A stretch of 64,000 nt of DNA from Candidatus Nezhaarchaeota archaeon (GTDB taxonomy: Archaea; Thermoproteota; Methanomethylicia; Nezhaarchaeales; WYZ-LMO8), in the NCBI GenBank assembly GCA_030055465.1, contig JASFYF010000001.1:227179-291178 (forward strand). The letters run 5' to 3'. The position numbers and the translations under genes were made by a program. Of this stretch, positions 17,589 through 25,625 are shown piece by piece; position 1 is the first letter of the stretch, and each line of letters opens with the position of its first letter. The notes under the pieces were generated by a model. That model ran no database searches. It was not told the origin of the DNA and saw nothing but the letters and a program-made list of their open reading frames with translations.

Positions 17589-17872
17589 TGCTCGCAGGGC
17601 TTTATTAGGCTTCAGCTTTCAATTGGATTCATGAAGAGCGAGAACGTTGCTCGTTCTTCTCTGCCCTAACCTTGATAATCTAAATGTGTTTCTGAGGTTC
17701 CAGAATTTATCATCGCGTGTTCACATCAGGTTTTTAATAATTGATTTAAGCTTATGAGCTGAAAGCTACGTGGACATCATAAAGGCATGCTCTCCCCAAT
17801 AACTGGGGGTTTAGGTTGAACTTTGAGGAGGAGCTTTGAAGGCTTATATCGATTTTCAACGCCTTTATCACC

Positions 17873-18769
17873 ATGCCTTCTAGGCTAAGCCCGTTAAAGA
17901 AATTAACAAAAGAAGAGCTCGAAGTCATAGCCGCCAGCCAAGGGATAAAGCTGCCTAAAAGCTCATCGAAAAAGGAGATAATCTCAAAGCTGTCTAAACT
18001 GCCCAGCGACAAGTTGAAGGAGGCGTTGATGAGGGAGAGGAAGGAGGGAAGGGAGAGGAAGAAGACAACAAAGAGGAGGCTAGAGGCAGCTGTCAAAGGG
18101 GAGAAGGTCACTGCGGTTGAAGATGTGGAGAAGCTTGCCGGCAAGCTTGCTAAGTCAGGGCTGAGGCTCCATCCCCCCTTGATTATGGATCTGAAATCTC
18201 GATTTAAACTGAAGGCCGATCTAGATGGTGATGGAGAGCAGTTCTACAAATCCCTAAGCGCCGATGCTCTCAAGTTCCTATACGAATGTTACGTAAAGAA
18301 AAGCCAAGAAGACCCTTTATATCTCGCTTATAGGTCAGCCCAATGGTTCCTCAACAAGCATAGGAAAACAAGCAGAGTTGAGGTGAACAAAGAAGTATCG
18401 GGGGTGGGCGTAGTAGGCGCGCTTTTCTACGATGGTAATGATAAGGCCATAGCCTTCTTGGATTGCATTGTCGAAAGAAAGGAAGTATCAGTGGAACAAG
18501 CGAAGGAGTGGATTAAGAAGGTGATTAAGCTCTACGAGAAAAGTCGAGGCTCAATTAAAAGGGCATACCTAGTAAGCACGTTGGGGTTCGCCCCTGACGT
18601 CGTGGAGTTCTTGATAAGCAACCTTGGAATCGCCAAGAACGGCTTCTTGAAGCTTAAGAGGAAGCTTATAAAGGTAGTTGACGGCGAAATCATAATCGGG
18701 GCCAAGGAAGGCGTAACAATCCATCTATGCAGGGAGAAGTTAGGAGAAATAATCCAGCTCTTCCCTTAA
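17873..18769 (+). CDS. SAP/Rho-N-like N-terminal domain protein of unknown function
   Basis: A 298-residue protein. Residues 7-45 (LTKEELEVIAASQGIKLPKS, then KKEIISKL) look like a SAP or Rho-N nucleic-acid-binding helix-extended-helix. Residues 48-80 are strongly basic. Residues 130-298 form a globular region with GVGVVGALFYDGNDKAIAFLD and RAYLVSTLGFAPDVVEF, alternating strands and helices that could suit a restriction-endonuclease-like fold, but no complete D-ExK motif is certain. A TATA-like CTTATATCG about 28 bp upstream of the ATG gives a leaderless start. DNA or RNA binding is inferred from the N terminus only. Confidence 0.6.
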   Translation: MPSRLSPLKKLTKEELEVIAASQGIKLPKSSSKKEIISKLSKLPSDKLKEALMRERKEGRERKKTTKRRLEAAVKGEKVTAVEDVEKLAGKLAKSGLRLHPPLIMDLKSRFKLKADLDGDGEQFYKSLSADALKFLYECYVKKSQEDPLYLAYRSAQWFLNKHRKTSRVEVNKEVSGVGVVGALFYDGNDKAIAFLDCIVERKEVSVEQAKEWIKKVIKLYEKSRGSIKRAYLVSTLGFAPDVVEFLISNLGIAKNGFLKLKRKLIKVVDGEIIIGAKEGVTIHLCREKLGEIIQLFP

Positions 18770-18788
18770 ACTGGTGGAGAATCGGTAC

Positions 18789-19457
18789 CTAGCTGATGCC
18801 TACAGCTATGTACCTTATCATATCTGCGGCGTCCTCGCACTTATCCATCGAGTTCTCCAACTCGTCGACTATCTCTTTAGCTATGGCGCACCATTTAGGT
18901 CCCCGCTCATCGCATTTCGACAATACAAACTCCAACAAGTTTGTTCTGATCTCGTCAACCTCCTCTTCAAGCCGTTCGATCTTATCAGCTATGTGCAGGG
19001 ACTTCTCAAGGTTATTGCCAAGCGAAGTCAACGCTTGGTCAACTAGCTTAACCGCCTCCTGAAGCTTTAAGGCCATGTCCAAAAGGGCTGACAGGTAATC
19101 GGGGTCAAAAGATATGCCCACCTTAACAGCCAGGAGAAGCCTCCTTGCTGCAGCCTTAGAGTAATCGGCTATGTCGTCTATTCTCAACACGAGCCTTAAT
19201 ATGTAGTCCCTGTCAAGGGGTAGCAGCGTAGTCTTCGAGAGAAGATATATGGTGTTCCTCTTTATCTCATCCGCCTCGCACTCGGCTTTCATCACATCGT
19301 TGAACTTCAACCTAGCCTGGTATACATCGCCAACTCTAATCAATTGTATTATTGCGATGAGTCCTTGAACTACCTCCAAAACCTTGGCTTCATGTTCGCT
19401 GCATTTAGATACAAAGCTCTTTTCAACCCTTTTAGAGGCCCATATCCACGCCGCCAA
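18789..19457 (-). CDS. DUF47/PhoU-like phosphate-transport regulator
   Basis: A 222-residue all-helical protein of the TIGR00153/DUF47 family, related to PhoU. It has helix-bundle repeats with acidic metal-contact segments such as KAECEADEIKRNTIYLL and RIDDIADYSKAAARRL, and a second EDAADMIRYI near the end. Members accompany PiT transporters and are thought to modulate them. It lies downstream of the pit gene on the same strand with a gap of about 100 bp. Confidence 0.88.
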   Translation of the reverse strand: MAAWIWASKRVEKSFVSKCSEHEAKVLEVVQGLIAIIQLIRVGDVYQARLKFNDVMKAECEADEIKRNTIYLLSKTTLLPLDRDYILRLVLRIDDIADYSKAAARRLLLAVKVGISFDPDYLSALLDMALKLQEAVKLVDQALTSLGNNLEKSLHIADKIERLEEEVDEIRTNLLEFVLSKCDERGPKWCAIAKEIVDELENSMDKCEDAADMIRYIAVGIS

Positions 19458-19557
19458 ATTGCTTCACCGCATATTAGATTTAATCATCGCTCCACCCCTA
19501 TATTAGTCGATCGTTTGCACCCTGCACAAACCCCTTCACCTCAAGGCCTCGAACACT

Positions 19558-20586
19558 TCAAAGAAATATGTTAATCAGCATATGCAAGCAGAAGGCCAAA
19601 CACATGGTTACTGGCAGCGTCAACAACCACGACATCATAATCCTCACCGCTACGCCCACGTTCAATCCCCTAAGCCCCTTTGACTTTGCCATTCCCGCCC
19701 CGATTATCGACGTAACGCTCGTATGCGTCGTCGATATGGGCAGGCCAAAACCCCAAAGGGCATAGGGCACCGTGGTGAATAGCCAGACCGTCAAAGCCAG
19801 AGAAAGCCCAGCTGCAACCCCGCTGGCATTGTCAAGCTTCGTTATCTTATACGCTGTGGTTTCAACAACTCTCCTGCCCAGCGTAAAGCCCCCAAAGGCA
19901 ATGAAGACGCCTCCTAGCAAGGCCAACACAAGCATTGTTTGATGGCCTGGAATTCCGAACTGTTGCTGTGTCACGGTGACGTAGACGCCAGTTGCATTCG
20001 CAACGTCGTTGGCGCCGAAAGCGTAAGCCGCAAACGAAAGGGAGAAAACGTGGAGGCAGAGAAGAATCCTATCGGCTTTCCGGCTCTCAATTGAGGCTTG
20101 AAGCTTGAGGAGCGCGAGGTAGAGAACAAGGGCTAAGCCCATGGATATGGCCGGCGATACTATCCAGCTGGAAACTATCTTTGTCACAACGCTCCAGTTT
20201 ATATCCTCAAGCTTTATGATGCCCTCTGCGGCGTACGCTACGCCTACGCCCAAAACTGCGCCGGCGATGCTCTGAGACGTCGATATTGGAAGTCCAAGCA
20301 GCGTGGCAAGCATAATCCACAATCCAGCGGCGGCGACTGTTACGAGGGCGGAGACAACGGTTATCCCTTGAACTATGCCAGAGCCTATAGTTTTCATTAC
20401 GTAGCTTCCCTGAAGGAGGGCTCCTAGAATTGAGAATACGGAGAAAAGCGCTAAAGCCCGTTTGAGGCTCAGGGCCCCGGAGCCCACAGCCGTGTCTATC
20501 GGATTCGCCGCATCGTTAGCCCCGATGTTGAAGGCCATGAATGCAGCCGCCGAGAGCCCAACTACGTAGAGCAATAGATCCGCCAT
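19558..20586 (-). CDS. pit: PiT-family inorganic phosphate transporter
   Basis: A 342-residue, about ten-helix membrane protein with the two inverted PiT signatures, GANDAANPIDTAVGSGALS near residue 23 and GANDVANATGVYVT near residue 190. It imports phosphate with H+ or Na+. It is shorter than E. coli PitA because the central cytoplasmic loop is reduced, as is usual in archaea. A TATA box (GATATAAATAG read on the minus strand) lies at about 20620-20630, and a 19-bp palindrome lies just upstream of it. Confidence 0.93.
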   Translation of the reverse strand: MADLLLYVVGLSAAAFMAFNIGANDAANPIDTAVGSGALSLKRALALFSVFSILGALLQGSYVMKTIGSGIVQGITVVSALVTVAAAGLWIMLATLLGLPISTSQSIAGAVLGVGVAYAAEGIIKLEDINWSVVTKIVSSWIVSPAISMGLALVLYLALLKLQASIESRKADRILLCLHVFSLSFAAYAFGANDVANATGVYVTVTQQQFGIPGHQTMLVLALLGGVFIAFGGFTLGRRVVETTAYKITKLDNASGVAAGLSLALTVWLFTTVPYALWGFGLPISTTHTSVTSIIGAGMAKSKGLRGLNVGVAVRIMMSWLLTLPVTMCLAFCLHMLINIFL

Positions 20587-20645
20587 TTCTTGTTCAACGG
20601 TTCCTATCCACGCGCTAGTTCTATTTATATCACTTTCTTAAGTAG

Positions 20646-20664
20646 AATATGTAAAATACATATT
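20646..20664. promoter_or_regulatory. 19-bp palindrome upstream of pit, candidate operator
   Basis: AATATGTA-AAA-TACATATT is perfectly symmetric (8-bp arms). It sits about 15-20 bp upstream of the pit TATA element, a position used by archaeal regulators. The region from here to about 20970 holds no convincing gene. Confidence 0.5.
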
Positions 20665-20970
20665 TACTGCAACGGTTGTGGGATTCATAGATTTTCATTC
20701 CTTCCCTTTCACCTTTATTATTAATTCATAGAGGATCTTCGGGGATAACGATAAAGCACCCCACAGTTGGGGGCTTCACTGCTATGTTCCAAACTTAAAA
20801 CCAAAGGCCTAGCCCTTGAGGATGAAAGGGGACTTGTCGAGGTTACAGTCATGTTCCTTCCTCTATTTCAGGCATGCGTTTTGAATCCCCCATTTTTCTT
20901 GGTGTATTTGACGAATGTTTTTAAGTCGCGTCCATACAGTAATATAAGGGTAGGAGCTTTGGGTTTATCT

Positions 20971-21120
20971 TTGTTTTCGAGGGTGGAGCATGGTCATAAA
21001 AACAAGAACCTTAAAAAAATGTTATGTCCTTATTGCGGGCTTTACGTGGCCCTAAACGACTACTACTCTGGGCATTATAGCGGAAAATGCATAGAAGCTA
21101 AGAATAGGCGCTCCAAATAA
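20971..21120 (+). CDS. small zinc-finger-like ORF
   Basis: A possible 49-residue protein whose C-terminal part, MLCPYCGLYVALNDYYSGHY followed by SGKCIEA, has a C-x2-C ... H/C arrangement like a single zinc finger. The start is unsure: TTG 20971, GTG 20983 or ATG 21019 are all in frame. A TATA-like GTTTTTAAG near 20917 precedes it. It ends 13 bp before the DUF4443 regulator on the same strand, so the two could be one transcript. The longer frame back to 20767 does not look protein-like. Confidence 0.4.
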   Translation: MFSRVEHGHKNKNLKKMLCPYCGLYVALNDYYSGHYSGKCIEAKNRRSK

Positions 21121-21133
21121 CATAACGGAGCGT

Positions 21134-21775
21134 ATGGTGCCATCCATGGATTCCGGAAGCACCTTCCAGCTTATTGAAGCCATTTCTTCCGCTTCAGCGG
21201 GGCCCGCCCCCAAATTCGACAAGTACCACCTATTAAAGCTACTCTTGGTCCTTTCGCGGGAAGGGTGCATGGGTAGGTCGAAGATGTCGAAGACTTTATC
21301 CGTAGGTGAGGGCACTGTGAGAACCATAATCTACAGGATGAAGCGAGCTGGTCTCCTCAGCGAGTCTAAGAAGGGGTGCGCCCTCACCCCTGTGGGTCTC
21401 GAAATTGCTAGGGCTATAAGCACTAAGATATCCTGCATAGCTGCAGTGCCAGCGGACAGCTTCGAGATTGAAGGTGAAGGAGTAGGGGTTCTGGTTAAGG
21501 GTGGCTCGCCGAGAATCGACGCTGTCAAGCTTAGGGACGAGGCCATCAAGGGTGGGGCTAAAGCCCTAATAACCTTGGTGCGCGTGGGCGGTAAGCTTGT
21601 AATGCCATCCGTGGAAAACGATGTCATAGCAAGGTGGCCCAAGGCTGGCAACGCGATACTAGCCACCTTTAATCCTTCTGAGGGCGATGTCATACTTGTA
21701 GCTGTATCAGAGGACCCCTTAAAGGCTGAAAGGGGGGCGTTAATGGCTGCATGGTTTTTAGCTTTCAAGGTTTAG
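21134..21775 (+). CDS. DUF4443 winged-helix regulatory protein
   Basis: A 213-residue archaeal protein with an N-terminal winged helix (about 30-95: KYHLLKLLLVLSREGCMGRS, then EGTVRTIIYRMKRAGLLSESKKG) and a C-terminal DUF4443 domain (about 100-213) with alternating strands that may bind a ligand. It is found mostly in Thermoproteota-type archaea, and its target is unknown. CGGAG before ATG 21134 serves as ribosome-binding site. It is convergent with the thi4 unit. Confidence 0.75.
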   Translation: MVPSMDSGSTFQLIEAISSASAGPAPKFDKYHLLKLLLVLSREGCMGRSKMSKTLSVGEGTVRTIIYRMKRAGLLSESKKGCALTPVGLEIARAISTKISCIAAVPADSFEIEGEGVGVLVKGGSPRIDAVKLRDEAIKGGAKALITLVRVGGKLVMPSVENDVIARWPKAGNAILATFNPSEGDVILVAVSEDPLKAERGALMAAWFLAFKV

Positions 21776-21820
21776 CTTTCAAATGGTTTCGCCTCTAAGT
21801 GAGCCTTAGAGAAAAAGAAG

Positions 21821-21955
21821 TCATGAAGATCGCCTCAAATACTCCCTGCAGAGCTTGCAGAGCCCATGTCCTGCGTGGCAGGCTGCGCATATACTTTTAT
21901 GGCACCGCCTGCACGTCATTTGAGAGTTCCTAGCCCTGCACACGGCGCAGATCAT
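21821..21955 (-). CDS. 44-residue Cys-rich zinc-binding protein coupled to thi4
   Basis: The ATG at 21955 overlaps the thi4 stop codon (ATGA), and the frame runs 44 codons to TGA. The protein has eight or nine cysteines in CxxC pairs: C3/C6, C15/C18, C23/C26, C34/C37, with histidines between ([16 protein letters not shown]). Two zinc sites of a treble-clef or B-box-like kind are plausible. Regular CxxC spacing and the exact start/stop overlap argue that it is a real, translationally coupled gene. Function is unknown. A role in sulfide or zinc handling for thiazole synthesis would be speculation. Confidence 0.7.
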   Translation of the reverse strand: MICAVCRARNSQMTCRRCHKSICAACHAGHGLCKLCREYLRRSS

Positions 21956-22737
21956 TTTCCCCTTAGATCGCCCTCCACTATTTCTGCTACCTTTCTTCCG
22001 GATAGAAGCATGGAACCGAAGATTGGACCCATCCTTGGAAGGCCCTCCACCGCGGCGACAGCCATGCCGGTCGCGTAGAGGCCTTCAACTATCTTGCCCG
22101 TCCTCTCCACCACGAGCTGCTCCGACAACTCGCTGTAAGCCGATCTCTCCCCCTTCAATGCAAGGGAAAGCCCCGGCACCTTCCTCGAAGCCACAGTAAT
22201 GACCTCAGCATCGTGGCCTGTGGCGTCTATGACTGCTTTAGATCTAACGAATATAGGGTCTACGTGTAGGCCAGCTATTTGAACCGCGCTCCACTGTATG
22301 CACACTCCCTCGATCCTGAGGGGGTTCTCCCTGTAGATGACGTCGTCCACGGTTACGCCCATTATTATTTTGGCTCCAGCGTCAATGGCGCCTGAGGCAA
22401 GCCTAGCTATCATTTCGGCCGCGTCGACAACGTATATGCCTTCGCCTACCGGAGTGGGTTTGCAGCCCACTTCCCTCAGTATCTCATCTGCGGGCTCACC
22501 TAACACCACTTTGTGAAATAGCATACCGCCGCCGCCTATTCCACCGCCAAAGCTCAGCCTCCTCTCAAAAAGCACTACTTTAACCCCTCTCTCAGCTAAG
22601 TACTTGGCAGCTGTCATTCCTGATGGGCCTGCACCAACTATGACGACGTCCGTGCGGGATACGTCCATCCATTCCTTGCATGCTTGTTCCACTATTATTC
22701 TAGTTATCTCGTTTTCAGCTAAGCTCTTCAACCTCAT
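21952..22737 (-). CDS. thi4: archaeal thiazole synthase Thi4 (sulfide-dependent type)
   Basis: A 261-residue FAD/NAD-fold enzyme that makes the thiazole moiety of thiamine from NAD and glycine. The Rossmann motif [40 protein letters not shown] and the late [16 protein letters not shown] are typical. In the position of the sulfur-donating cysteine of yeast Thi4 it has histidine (AGLHVDP), as in Methanocaldococcus, where the enzyme is a true catalyst using free sulfide. ATG 22737 was chosen because GAGGT lies nine bases before it. An Fe(II) cofactor is expected from the family. Ribose-1,5-bisphosphate isomerase misnaming of this family is common. Confidence 0.92.
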   Translation of the reverse strand: MRLKSLAENEITRIIVEQACKEWMDVSRTDVVIVGAGPSGMTAAKYLAERGVKVVLFERRLSFGGGIGGGGMLFHKVVLGEPADEILREVGCKPTPVGEGIYVVDAAEMIARLASGAIDAGAKIIMGVTVDDVIYRENPLRIEGVCIQWSAVQIAGLHVDPIFVRSKAVIDATGHDAEVITVASRKVPGLSLALKGERSAYSELSEQLVVERTGKIVEGLYATGMAVAAVEGLPRMGPIFGSMLLSGRKVAEIVEGDLRGK

Positions 22738-22855
22738 TGGCATCAACCTCAAAAAGCTTGTACAGCTAACCTTTCTTTGATGCCGTTTATATTATTTTTT
22801 CCCATAAATCCTGCAAGGCTGATGCGGAAGAGGGCCTGGAGGCGCTTGAAGGTCC

Positions 22856-24313
22856 TCAAAGGCTTGACTCAGCTTTTGCGTCTCCACAGCGCGATGTGGA
22901 GGCACCGCGCAGCAATGATAATGTTACCAACACTATTGTAGCTATGAGGAAACCCCATATGCCTGGGTCTATGTCCAAAGCATTGATGTTCAACAAGAAC
23001 ATTAACGTCGCGGTAGCCACGCCGGAGAACACGCTTAAGCCGGCTGAGAGGGCGCCACACCTCTTCCAGATTAAGCCCCCTATGAATGCGGGTACAAGCT
23101 GCAGAAGCCAGCTTGATGAGGTGAGCGCCAGTTCAACTATTAACCCCTTTGTAAAGGAGAAGAATATCGTTGCTGAAAGGATGAGCACCATGAGGGCTTT
23201 ACCAACTTTTAAAGCCGTTTCTTCGCTGCAGGAGGGCTTAATCGTTTTGACTACGCTGACTGAGAGCTCAGAGCTCAAAGTCAGCATTATTGAGTCGAGG
23301 GTTGACATGCTGGCCGCCAAAATGCCTATCAAAACTACGATCGCCAAGGGTTCAGGTATCATTGTTAACAGGGTTGGCGTGACGGCGTTCTGGTCGCGAA
23401 CTCCAGGGATCACGATGCTTGCCACAAGCCCTATCAGCGTCACTATCACGGTGTAAATGAATCCGAACACCAGAAATCCTCGGATCATGTTCTTCAGGGA
23501 CCTTGCGTCCTTGGTTATGAAGAATCTTTGAACTACTTGGGGGTTCGATATGGAGAAGAAGAACCAAGGAATAGTCATGCTTATGAAGGCTTGTGGTGTA
23601 AACCTCTTGTAGGGCCCTGGAAGGCTTAGGAGCTCGGGTTTCTCGGCCAGCTTTATGATGGCGTTACCAAAGCCTCCGGCTAGTTGGAACACCAATACCA
23701 GCATCAGAATGGAGGAGGAGAGCATCAAAAGCGCTTGAACTGCATCTGTCCAGGCTACAGCCCTCATCCCGCCCCACAAAGTGTACAAGAATGCCATTAC
23801 GCCTACGATGAGGGTTCCAGCCTCAAAGGACAGCACCCCTCCAGTGAGGCTGCTGAGAAGCGTTCCAGAGCCTATCAGCTGTGCCGCCATGTATGGTATT
23901 AGGAAGACGTGGTAGAGCAGGGCAACGGTTAATCCCATGAGCGGGCTGTTGTACCGCTTCGCCATGAAGTGCGCCGGGGTTATGAGTTCCCACTTCTTCC
24001 CGATAATGTGAAGCTTTAAACCGAAAACCACGGCTAACACTAGTCCCATCAAGTATATGAGCTCAAAGCCCAAGGCCCCGACGCCGTGGATTGCCGTTAA
24101 CCCCACCAGCCCGACCATCATGAAGGCACTGTAGGTCGTGGCCGAGTACGTTAGAGCAGCTATTAGGCCTCCCACCTTCCTACCGGCTATGAAGTACTCC
24201 TCGATCGATTTACCTGTTTTAAGCTTGCCCCAGTGAGCTACGAAAAAGCAGAACGCGAAGAACGCAAGGATTGAAGTCACGACCCAGACCGGATTCACTT
24301 TTGGTCCCTCCAT
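22856..24313 (-). CDS. sodium:solute symporter (SSS family)
   Basis: A 485-residue membrane protein with about 13 helices. Family marks are GRKVGGLIAALTYSATTYSAFM near the N terminus and KRYNSPLMGLTVALLYHVF, and the SSS signature region WGGMRAVAWTDAVQALLML. The substrate is not predictable; panthothenate/PanF-like and acetate-like members look similar. Its start overlaps the stop of a 58-residue membrane protein upstream (24295-24471), a pairing known for several SSS carriers. The adjacent divergent gene encodes a regulator with a solute-binding domain, which could sense the same solute. Confidence 0.9.
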   Translation of the reverse strand: MEGPKVNPVWVVTSILAFFAFCFFVAHWGKLKTGKSIEEYFIAGRKVGGLIAALTYSATTYSAFMMVGLVGLTAIHGVGALGFELIYLMGLVLAVVFGLKLHIIGKKWELITPAHFMAKRYNSPLMGLTVALLYHVFLIPYMAAQLIGSGTLLSSLTGGVLSFEAGTLIVGVMAFLYTLWGGMRAVAWTDAVQALLMLSSSILMLVLVFQLAGGFGNAIIKLAEKPELLSLPGPYKRFTPQAFISMTIPWFFFSISNPQVVQRFFITKDARSLKNMIRGFLVFGFIYTVIVTLIGLVASIVIPGVRDQNAVTPTLLTMIPEPLAIVVLIGILAASMSTLDSIMLTLSSELSVSVVKTIKPSCSEETALKVGKALMVLILSATIFFSFTKGLIVELALTSSSWLLQLVPAFIGGLIWKRCGALSAGLSVFSGVATATLMFLLNINALDIDPGIWGFLIATIVLVTLSLLRGASTSRCGDAKAESSL

Positions 24314-24471
24314 TCTCTAGTCATGTAGAACATCAATCCTATGGCTACGAGAGCGTCGATGCACCAGAAGAAGTACGTGTAAGCGGCCAACTCTCTGAGG
24401 CTGAAAAGGGTGTACGGAAGTAAATATGCTGATAGCAAGATAATCAAGAATAATAACAGTTCTCGCTTCAT
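24295..24471 (-). CDS. 58-residue small membrane partner of the symporter
   Basis: MKRELLLFLIILLSAYLLPY opens a two-helix protein (helix 1 about 4-20, helix 2 about 31-50) ending in basic TREWRDQK. This is the size and plan of the small DUF997/DUF3311-type proteins encoded just before SSS symporters. It overlaps the symporter start by 19 bases and has its own ATG after GAAGAAAAA. Role: probable accessory subunit, inferred from context. Confidence 0.75.
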   Translation of the reverse strand: MKRELLLFLIILLSAYLLPYTLFSLRELAAYTYFFWCIDALVAIGLMFYMTREWRDQK

Positions 24472-24490
24472 TTTTTCTTCGAATTCAGCT

Positions 24491-24536
24491 TTTTTCGAAA
24501 AAGAAATATATAAGTTTTATCGTAATTTTTCTCGAA
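24491..24536. promoter_or_regulatory. shared bidirectional TATA with flanking TTTTTCGAAA motifs
   Basis: AAATATATAAGTT at about 24505-24517 can serve both divergent genes. It is 27 bp from ATG 24537, giving a leaderless start, and about 39 bp from ATG 24471. A perfect palindrome TTTTTCGAAAAA (24491-24502) and a near copy TTTTTCTCGAAA (24525-24536) flank it, suggesting an operator for the neighbouring winged-helix regulator. Confidence 0.5.
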
Positions 24537-25535
24537 ATGGCGGAAGAAGCCATCATTAGGTTTCTTAGCTCCAAAAAGGTGAAGGGGGCTTACCAATCCG
24601 AGATAGCTTCATCGATCGGCTTCTCCAACTCCACGGTCTCCTATTTCCTCTCGAAGCTCGAGGATAAAGGAACGATAACTAGGAGCAGGAACGGCAAATC
24701 CGGCTATAGGGTTTGGCTTAAAGGCTTCGAGTCTAACACTGCGATGCTGAGGTTCGGGTTTGTGAGGGCCTCCGAGTACCCGTTCATATTCGATTTAAAG
24801 GCTAAGCTGGAAAGCGAAGGGTACGGCGTCTACTTGAAGCCATATAATGACGGCATAAGCCTCATGAAGGATTTAGTGTCGGGAAAGATAGACGCCGGCT
24901 TCTCACCCCTTGTAACCCAGGTGGTCTTCTACGCTGCATTCCGAGGCTGCTTCAACATAGTGGCTTCAGGGGCCAGCGGAGGAGGAAGCATAATGCTCAG
25001 AAGGGGTTCAACCTTGAATGAAGTTAAAGCCGCCGGTTCAACGTTGGCATCAACAATGGAAGTCTGTTTGAGGGCCTACCTAAACGAGAATGGTCTAAAC
25101 GACGTTAAAGTCACGCACTTCAGCGATCCAGAGGATATGGTTAGGGCCCTCGAACGAGGGACGGTCGAGATAGTGAGCATCTGGGAGCCTTACTGCACGA
25201 TTCTGGAGGCCCAAGGGCATAGAAGAATAGCACGGTTCAGCGACTACTTGGGTGATGTGCCCTGTTGCTTGATGGCAATCGGACAGCTAAGCCACAACCA
25301 GATTCACGACGTCTTCATGGCGTTAAGGGACGCGCTATCCAAGCGAAGCTATTCATCCGAGGTGGCAGATAGGCTCAGCAAGTTCCTTAAACTGGATGCT
25401 AAAATCGTAGAGAAGAGCATTGAAGAGTACACCTTCCACCCAGAGTACACTTTCAATGATATCACGAACTACTTGAAGAGGATAGGCCTTGAAGCCGCAT
25501 GCTCTTGGATATTCAAGGGCTTAAAACGCATTTAG
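24537..25535 (+). CDS. winged-helix regulator fused to a NMT1/TauA-type solute-binding domain
   Basis: A 332-residue cytosolic protein. Residues 1-62 form a winged helix (YQSEIASSIGFSNSTVSYFL, wing RSRNGKSGYRV). Residues 70-330 resemble a type 2 periplasmic binding domain of the NMT1/SsuA/TauA class (FGFVRASEYPFIFDLKAKLE, LMKDLVSGKIDAGFSPLV, GGGSIMLRRGSTLNEVK, VEIVSIWEPYC). There is no signal peptide, so the binding domain acts as an intracellular sensor. It is divergent from the symporter pair, its likely target. This fold combination resembles LysR-type logic built from different parts. Confidence 0.8.
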   Translation: MAEEAIIRFLSSKKVKGAYQSEIASSIGFSNSTVSYFLSKLEDKGTITRSRNGKSGYRVWLKGFESNTAMLRFGFVRASEYPFIFDLKAKLESEGYGVYLKPYNDGISLMKDLVSGKIDAGFSPLVTQVVFYAAFRGCFNIVASGASGGGSIMLRRGSTLNEVKAAGSTLASTMEVCLRAYLNENGLNDVKVTHFSDPEDMVRALERGTVEIVSIWEPYCTILEAQGHRRIARFSDYLGDVPCCLMAIGQLSHNQIHDVFMALRDALSKRSYSSEVADRLSKFLKLDAKIVEKSIEEYTFHPEYTFNDITNYLKRIGLEAACSWIFKGLKRI

Positions 25536-25625
25536 GCTTAATTAAAATGGCAATTCCACTTTGAATACTGAACTGGGACTAATAAAATGTAAAATACTCG
25601 TGCGGGAAGAATTGAATGAAAAGGT

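Noticed and set aside
17801..17818. CCCC-AATAACT-GGGG stem and a similar one at about 20759-20775, considered as related small RNA elements
   Set aside because: Four-pair stems with little flanking similarity; likely coincidence.
20767..20970. N-terminal part of a 117-residue plus-strand frame
   Set aside because: The upstream portion is not protein-like, and a TATA-like element lies inside it near 20917. Only the C-terminal zinc-finger-like part was kept, at low confidence.
22896..23456. 186-residue frame antisense to the sodium symporter
   Set aside because: Shadow of the symporter gene in the opposite strand; composition mirrors the membrane helices.
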